In this document: positions 62,101 to 64,000 of the stretch, one piece after another
Layout of the letters: every line of letters starts with the position of its first letter
Position numbering within the stretch: the first letter of the stretch is position 1
From: Lagopus muta
Lineage: Eukaryota; Chordata; Aves; Galliformes; Phasianidae
DNA: 64,000 nt
NCBI RefSeq assembly: GCF_023343835.1
Contig: NC_064447.1
Location: 11,304,501 to 11,368,500, forward strand
Reading direction: 5' to 3'
Position numbers and translations under genes: made by a program
Notes under the pieces: generated by a model
What the model was told of the DNA's origin: nothing
Seen by the model: the letters and a program-made list of their open reading frames with translations, nothing else
Databases searched by the model: none

Positions 62101-63765
62101 GGTGCCATAGTGAAAGGTGGCACGTTCTTTGTTCATCTTTCAAAGGAAATATTATATCCAGCTCAGTTATGCCCAGTTCACAGGAAGATGGAATAGGGCT
62201 GGGTATAGAGGCTATGCCAGAAGGAAAAAAACAACAACAAAGCTCAGGCAAAGAAAGAAAGGAAGGGAAATAATTTGTCATTAACGTGGCTACTTCCTTA
62301 TTAACTCTTGTAGCTTATTTTATATGAGGTAGGGTTTATTTACACTATGAAATTTTATTCTCAAATTGTTTTTCAGTTGTATGCCCATTCCTTACCCCTC
62401 TTATGGCCAAGATGAACATCAGCCTTTTCCCCAGTGATGCTGTAGATTTCTTCCTGAGGTCTATTGACAAAATTAAGAAGGATCGTGAAAGGGAGACTCA
62501 CAAGGTAAGCAGGCATGAACTTGTTATCAGTTGTGGCAGCAAACTTCCTTTTCTCACTACACTTGTATGAAATGTCATCACTTAAGGATATTGATACCAA
62601 AGATGAAGCCAAAGTCCAGTAACTCAGCATGGATTCCAGAGCTACTAAATTGTAAAAGTGCTTTTAATGCCTTGGGAAAAGTCTCATTTCAACAGTGTTG
62701 GCAGAGAAGCACAGTGGACTTTGTACATCCATGATCTGAGGCGGAATCCAGATAAAGGCAGAATGAGATTAAGCCTGGGTTTGCAAAACTTGTGATAAAA
62801 CAGCAGACTAAGCCACTTGTCTTCTTTGAAGATTAGGAAGGGGATAAGAGGAAGCAGAGTAGGCAGAACAGGGGCACTGGACGGCAGCGCTGCCTCTTGG
62901 AATTGTGCCCTCCCCTCTCCCTTTTCAAACTCAGAAAAGGTTTCCCAGCAATTTTCTCCCTTTTAGAAGTTTGGATCCCCTTTCTGAAATGCCTTTTGAG
63001 ACACTGCTTTCCTACCCAGTGCCTTCATGAAAAGGGTAGAGCGGTTTTGAAATAGAATACAAGGACCATGTTTTACAACAAGGATACCACAAGCACTGTG
63101 GAGACGCTTCCAGTTTCAGAGCAGCACCCAGGCTGTGAGGGCTTTGGCTGAGCCCTCCCAGTGGACCTGTCACCAAAGAAATTCTGCTCCTCTTTGCAGG
63201 GCAGGGTAGATTTTCTGCAGATGATGATTGAATCCCAGAAATCAGACAGCAACGGGAAGAACTCACATAAAGGTAACAGCATCCACATGCTGGGGGAGCA
63301 GGGTCTGTGGAAGCAAGGAGAACATGGGGAGATGTTTCCCAGAAGAAGGCTCCAAGGATCCCCACTGCCCAGCTCCAAGCTGGGGCTTGTCTCCTGCTGC
63401 CAGCACCATAAGGTTCCTTGGCAGGCAGGCAACCATTCTTACCCAGGAAATTACCCGGCTCCTCTCATCAAATGATATATTTCACACTAAGTAGCTATAT
63501 GGTGAAAACCACAACAAATCTGCCCCAGCTCCACCCATTGCTCCTCGTTCTTCCCTGGGATCATCAGCACCATTTCTCATCTCTCCACATCCTTTCTCCT
63601 CCAGCCCTGAGTGACATAGAGGTCCTGTCACAAGCATTCATCTTCATTTTTGCTGGGTATGAGCCCACCAGTAACACACTTTGTTACTTGGCTTACCTAC
63701 TGGCCTTACATCCTGACGTACAGCAGAAGGTGGTGAATGAAATAGATACTGTTCTACCCAACAAG
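56038..63765 (+). CDS. CYP3A: Cytochrome P450 family 3 subfamily A: exons 1-10 (3' part outside window)
   Basis: Endoplasmic-reticulum haem-thiolate monooxygenase oxidising steroids, bile acids and many xenobiotics with electrons from P450 reductase. Segments are 56038-56108, 58676-58769, 59075-59127, 60220-60319, 60807-60920, 61176-61264, 61737-61885, 62377-62504, 63200-63272 and 63605-63765. They total 1032 nt, 344 codons, with every junction GT-AG and in frame. Landmarks are an N-terminal membrane anchor (about 9-24), the Pro-rich hinge [15 protein letters not shown], the C-helix W126 and R130 of W-K-R-L-R, and the I-helix A307-G-Y-E-P-T. Exons 11-13, with ExxR and the haem cysteine, lie past 64000. 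The protein resembles chicken CYP3A37 as I remember it, but the paralogue CYP3A80 cannot be excluded, so only the subfamily symbol is given. Confidence 0.96.
56109..58675 (+). other. CYP3A: CYP3A intron 1
   Basis: 2567 bp. Contains an A14/A10 tract at 57104-57129. No exon, repeat family or nested gene recognised. Confidence 0.9.
57104..57129. repeat. Poly-A tract (A14 TC A10)
   Basis: Two A runs split by TC, read directly, in CYP3A intron 1. Confidence 0.9.
58676..58769 (+). CDS. CYP3A: CYP3A exon 2 (proline-rich hinge)
   Basis: 94 nt, residues 24-55: [19 protein letters not shown] and onward. The PGPxPLP hinge is needed for P450 folding. The acceptor is CCCCACAG and the donor GTAAGT. Confidence 0.95.
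58770..59074 (+). other. CYP3A: CYP3A intron 2
   Basis: 305 bp with canonical ends. Nothing else seen. Confidence 0.9.
59075..59127 (+). CDS. CYP3A: CYP3A exon 3
   Basis: 53 nt encoding [18 protein letters not shown] (residues 56-73). This matches the short third exon of CYP3A genes in length and sequence. Confidence 0.95.
59128..60219 (+). other. CYP3A: CYP3A intron 3
   Basis: 1092 bp. Holds a mariner-end-like 25-mer at about 59349, an A15 run at 59390-59404 and a 17-bp tandem duplication at 59672. Open frames here are shadows. Confidence 0.9.
59672..59709. repeat. Tandem repeat, 17-bp unit, 2.2 copies
   Basis: GCATGAAAGTGGAAGAT occurs twice in succession and starts a third time (GCAT). 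Perfect copies imply a recent duplication. Confidence 0.9.
60220..60319 (+). CDS. CYP3A: CYP3A exon 4
   Basis: 100 nt, residues 73-106, including [20 protein letters not shown]. It ends on a complete Arg-Arg pair before donor GTAAGA. Confidence 0.95.
60320..60806 (+). other. CYP3A: CYP3A intron 4
   Basis: 487 bp with canonical ends. The long frame that runs through exon 4 into this intron is not coding beyond the donor. Confidence 0.9.
60807..60920 (+). CDS. CYP3A: CYP3A exon 5 (C-helix)
   Basis: 114 nt, residues 107-144. It holds the C-helix WxxxR (W126, R130) that contacts a haem propionate, then [12 protein letters not shown]. Confidence 0.95.
61176..61264 (+). CDS. CYP3A: CYP3A exon 6
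   Basis: 89 nt, residues 145-173 plus two bases, [20 protein letters not shown] and onward (D/E-helix region). The donor is GTAAGT. Confidence 0.94.
61265..61736 (+). other. CYP3A: CYP3A intron 6
   Basis: 472 bp with canonical ends. Nothing else seen. Confidence 0.9.
61737..61885 (+). CDS. CYP3A: CYP3A exon 7
   Basis: 149 nt, residues 174-224 with split codons. Contains [20 protein letters not shown], a CYP3A hallmark, then the F-helix region that lines the access channel. Confidence 0.95.
61886..62376 (+). other. CYP3A: CYP3A intron 7
   Basis: 491 bp, AT-rich, canonical ends. Nothing else seen. Confidence 0.9.
62377..62504 (+). CDS. CYP3A: CYP3A exon 8 (F-G region)
   Basis: 128 nt, residues 224-266. 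Covers the hydrophobic F-G segment ([20 protein letters not shown]) and the basic [12 protein letters not shown]. The donor is GTAAGC. Confidence 0.94.
62505..63199 (+). other. CYP3A: CYP3A intron 8
   Basis: 695 bp with canonical ends. Nothing else seen. Confidence 0.9.
63200..63272 (+). CDS. CYP3A: CYP3A exon 9
   Basis: 73 nt, residues 267-290 plus one base: [20 protein letters not shown] then NSHK. It is two codons longer than the 67-nt human exon as I recall it; the extra residues are in the surface loop before the I-helix. Confidence 0.94.
63273..63604 (+). other. CYP3A: CYP3A intron 9
   Basis: 332 bp with canonical ends. Nothing else seen. Confidence 0.9.
63605..63765 (+). CDS. CYP3A: CYP3A exon 10 (I-helix)
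   Basis: 161 nt, residues 291-344. Carries the oxygen-binding I-helix [13 protein letters not shown], then [20 protein letters not shown]. Pro311 stands where CYP3A4 has Thr309, with Thr312 next to it. The donor is GTAAGG. Confidence 0.95.
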
Positions 63766-64000
63766 GTAAGGGGATGCCAAACGATGGCCTGAACCTTCTG
63801 TCCCTTCTGTCTTCCTAACTCAGTCAGGACAATGACCTTAGCTCTGAAACATCTTCCTCTGGGATATTCCAAGAACTCCAAGGCACCAGCTCAGCCCTGT
63901 AGGGGTTTTCTTTTTGCAGCTGAAGCTTTACAGACCAGTGCTCTGCACAAACCTGTTTGCCATACTTTGCACCCACGAATGGATGGATGTGACTTGACAG
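63766..64000 (+). other. CYP3A: CYP3A intron 10, partial
   Basis: Begins with the exon 10 donor and runs off the window. No exon 11 sequence (expected to start A-P-P-T-Y-D-like) is present. Confidence 0.85.

Noticed and set aside
63905..63945. Possible CYP3A exon 11 after a TTTTTGCAG acceptor-like site
   Set aside because: The following codons (starting CTGAAGCTTTAC) do not resemble the conserved exon 11 start expected after L-P-N-K, so I treat it as intron.

Overview
The window is ordinary vertebrate nuclear DNA from a bird, most likely a galliform such as chicken. The pointers are truncated CR1 LINE 3' ends, a mariner relic that resembles the chicken Galluhop/Mariner1_GG family, and two genes whose exons and splice sites read cleanly and match FOXK1 and CYP3A. 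The neighbourhood fits my recollection that avian CYP3A lies beside FOXK1 on chicken chromosome 14, but I could not run a search.

Left half, about 1-35 kb: the 5' part of FOXK1 on the minus strand. Coding exon 1 (34298-34674) sits in a dense CpG island and holds the start codon and most of the FHA domain. Exon 2 (12063-12260) finishes the FHA fold, exon 3 (2550-2706) is the linker, and exon 4 (1189-1335) opens the forkhead DNA-binding domain. The rest of the gene lies left of position 1. Introns of about 22.0, 9.4 and 1.2 kb separate these exons.

Middle, about 35-56 kb: a 20 kb intergenic stretch between the two divergent genes. I see no protein-coding gene in it. It holds several minus-strand CR1 3' fragments, one internally deleted mariner with both ends preserved (42840-43381), and homopolymer tracts.

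Right end, 56.0-63.8 kb: the first ten exons of a CYP3A cytochrome P450 gene on the plus strand. They run from the signal-anchor exon to the I-helix exon, and every junction keeps frame. Exon lengths equal my recollection of human CYP3A4 except exon 9, which is two codons longer. The K-helix and haem-cysteine exons lie beyond 64000. The I-helix reads A-G-Y-E-P-T, with proline where CYP3A4 has the first threonine.

The two genes share no pathway: FOXK1 is a nuclear transcription factor and CYP3A an endoplasmic-reticulum drug and steroid monooxygenase. I found no unknown system. The best leads are protein-level differences (the I-helix proline, a compact FOXK1 N-terminus, a possible SUMO motif), a TATA box inside the FOXK1 CpG island, and the mariner relic.
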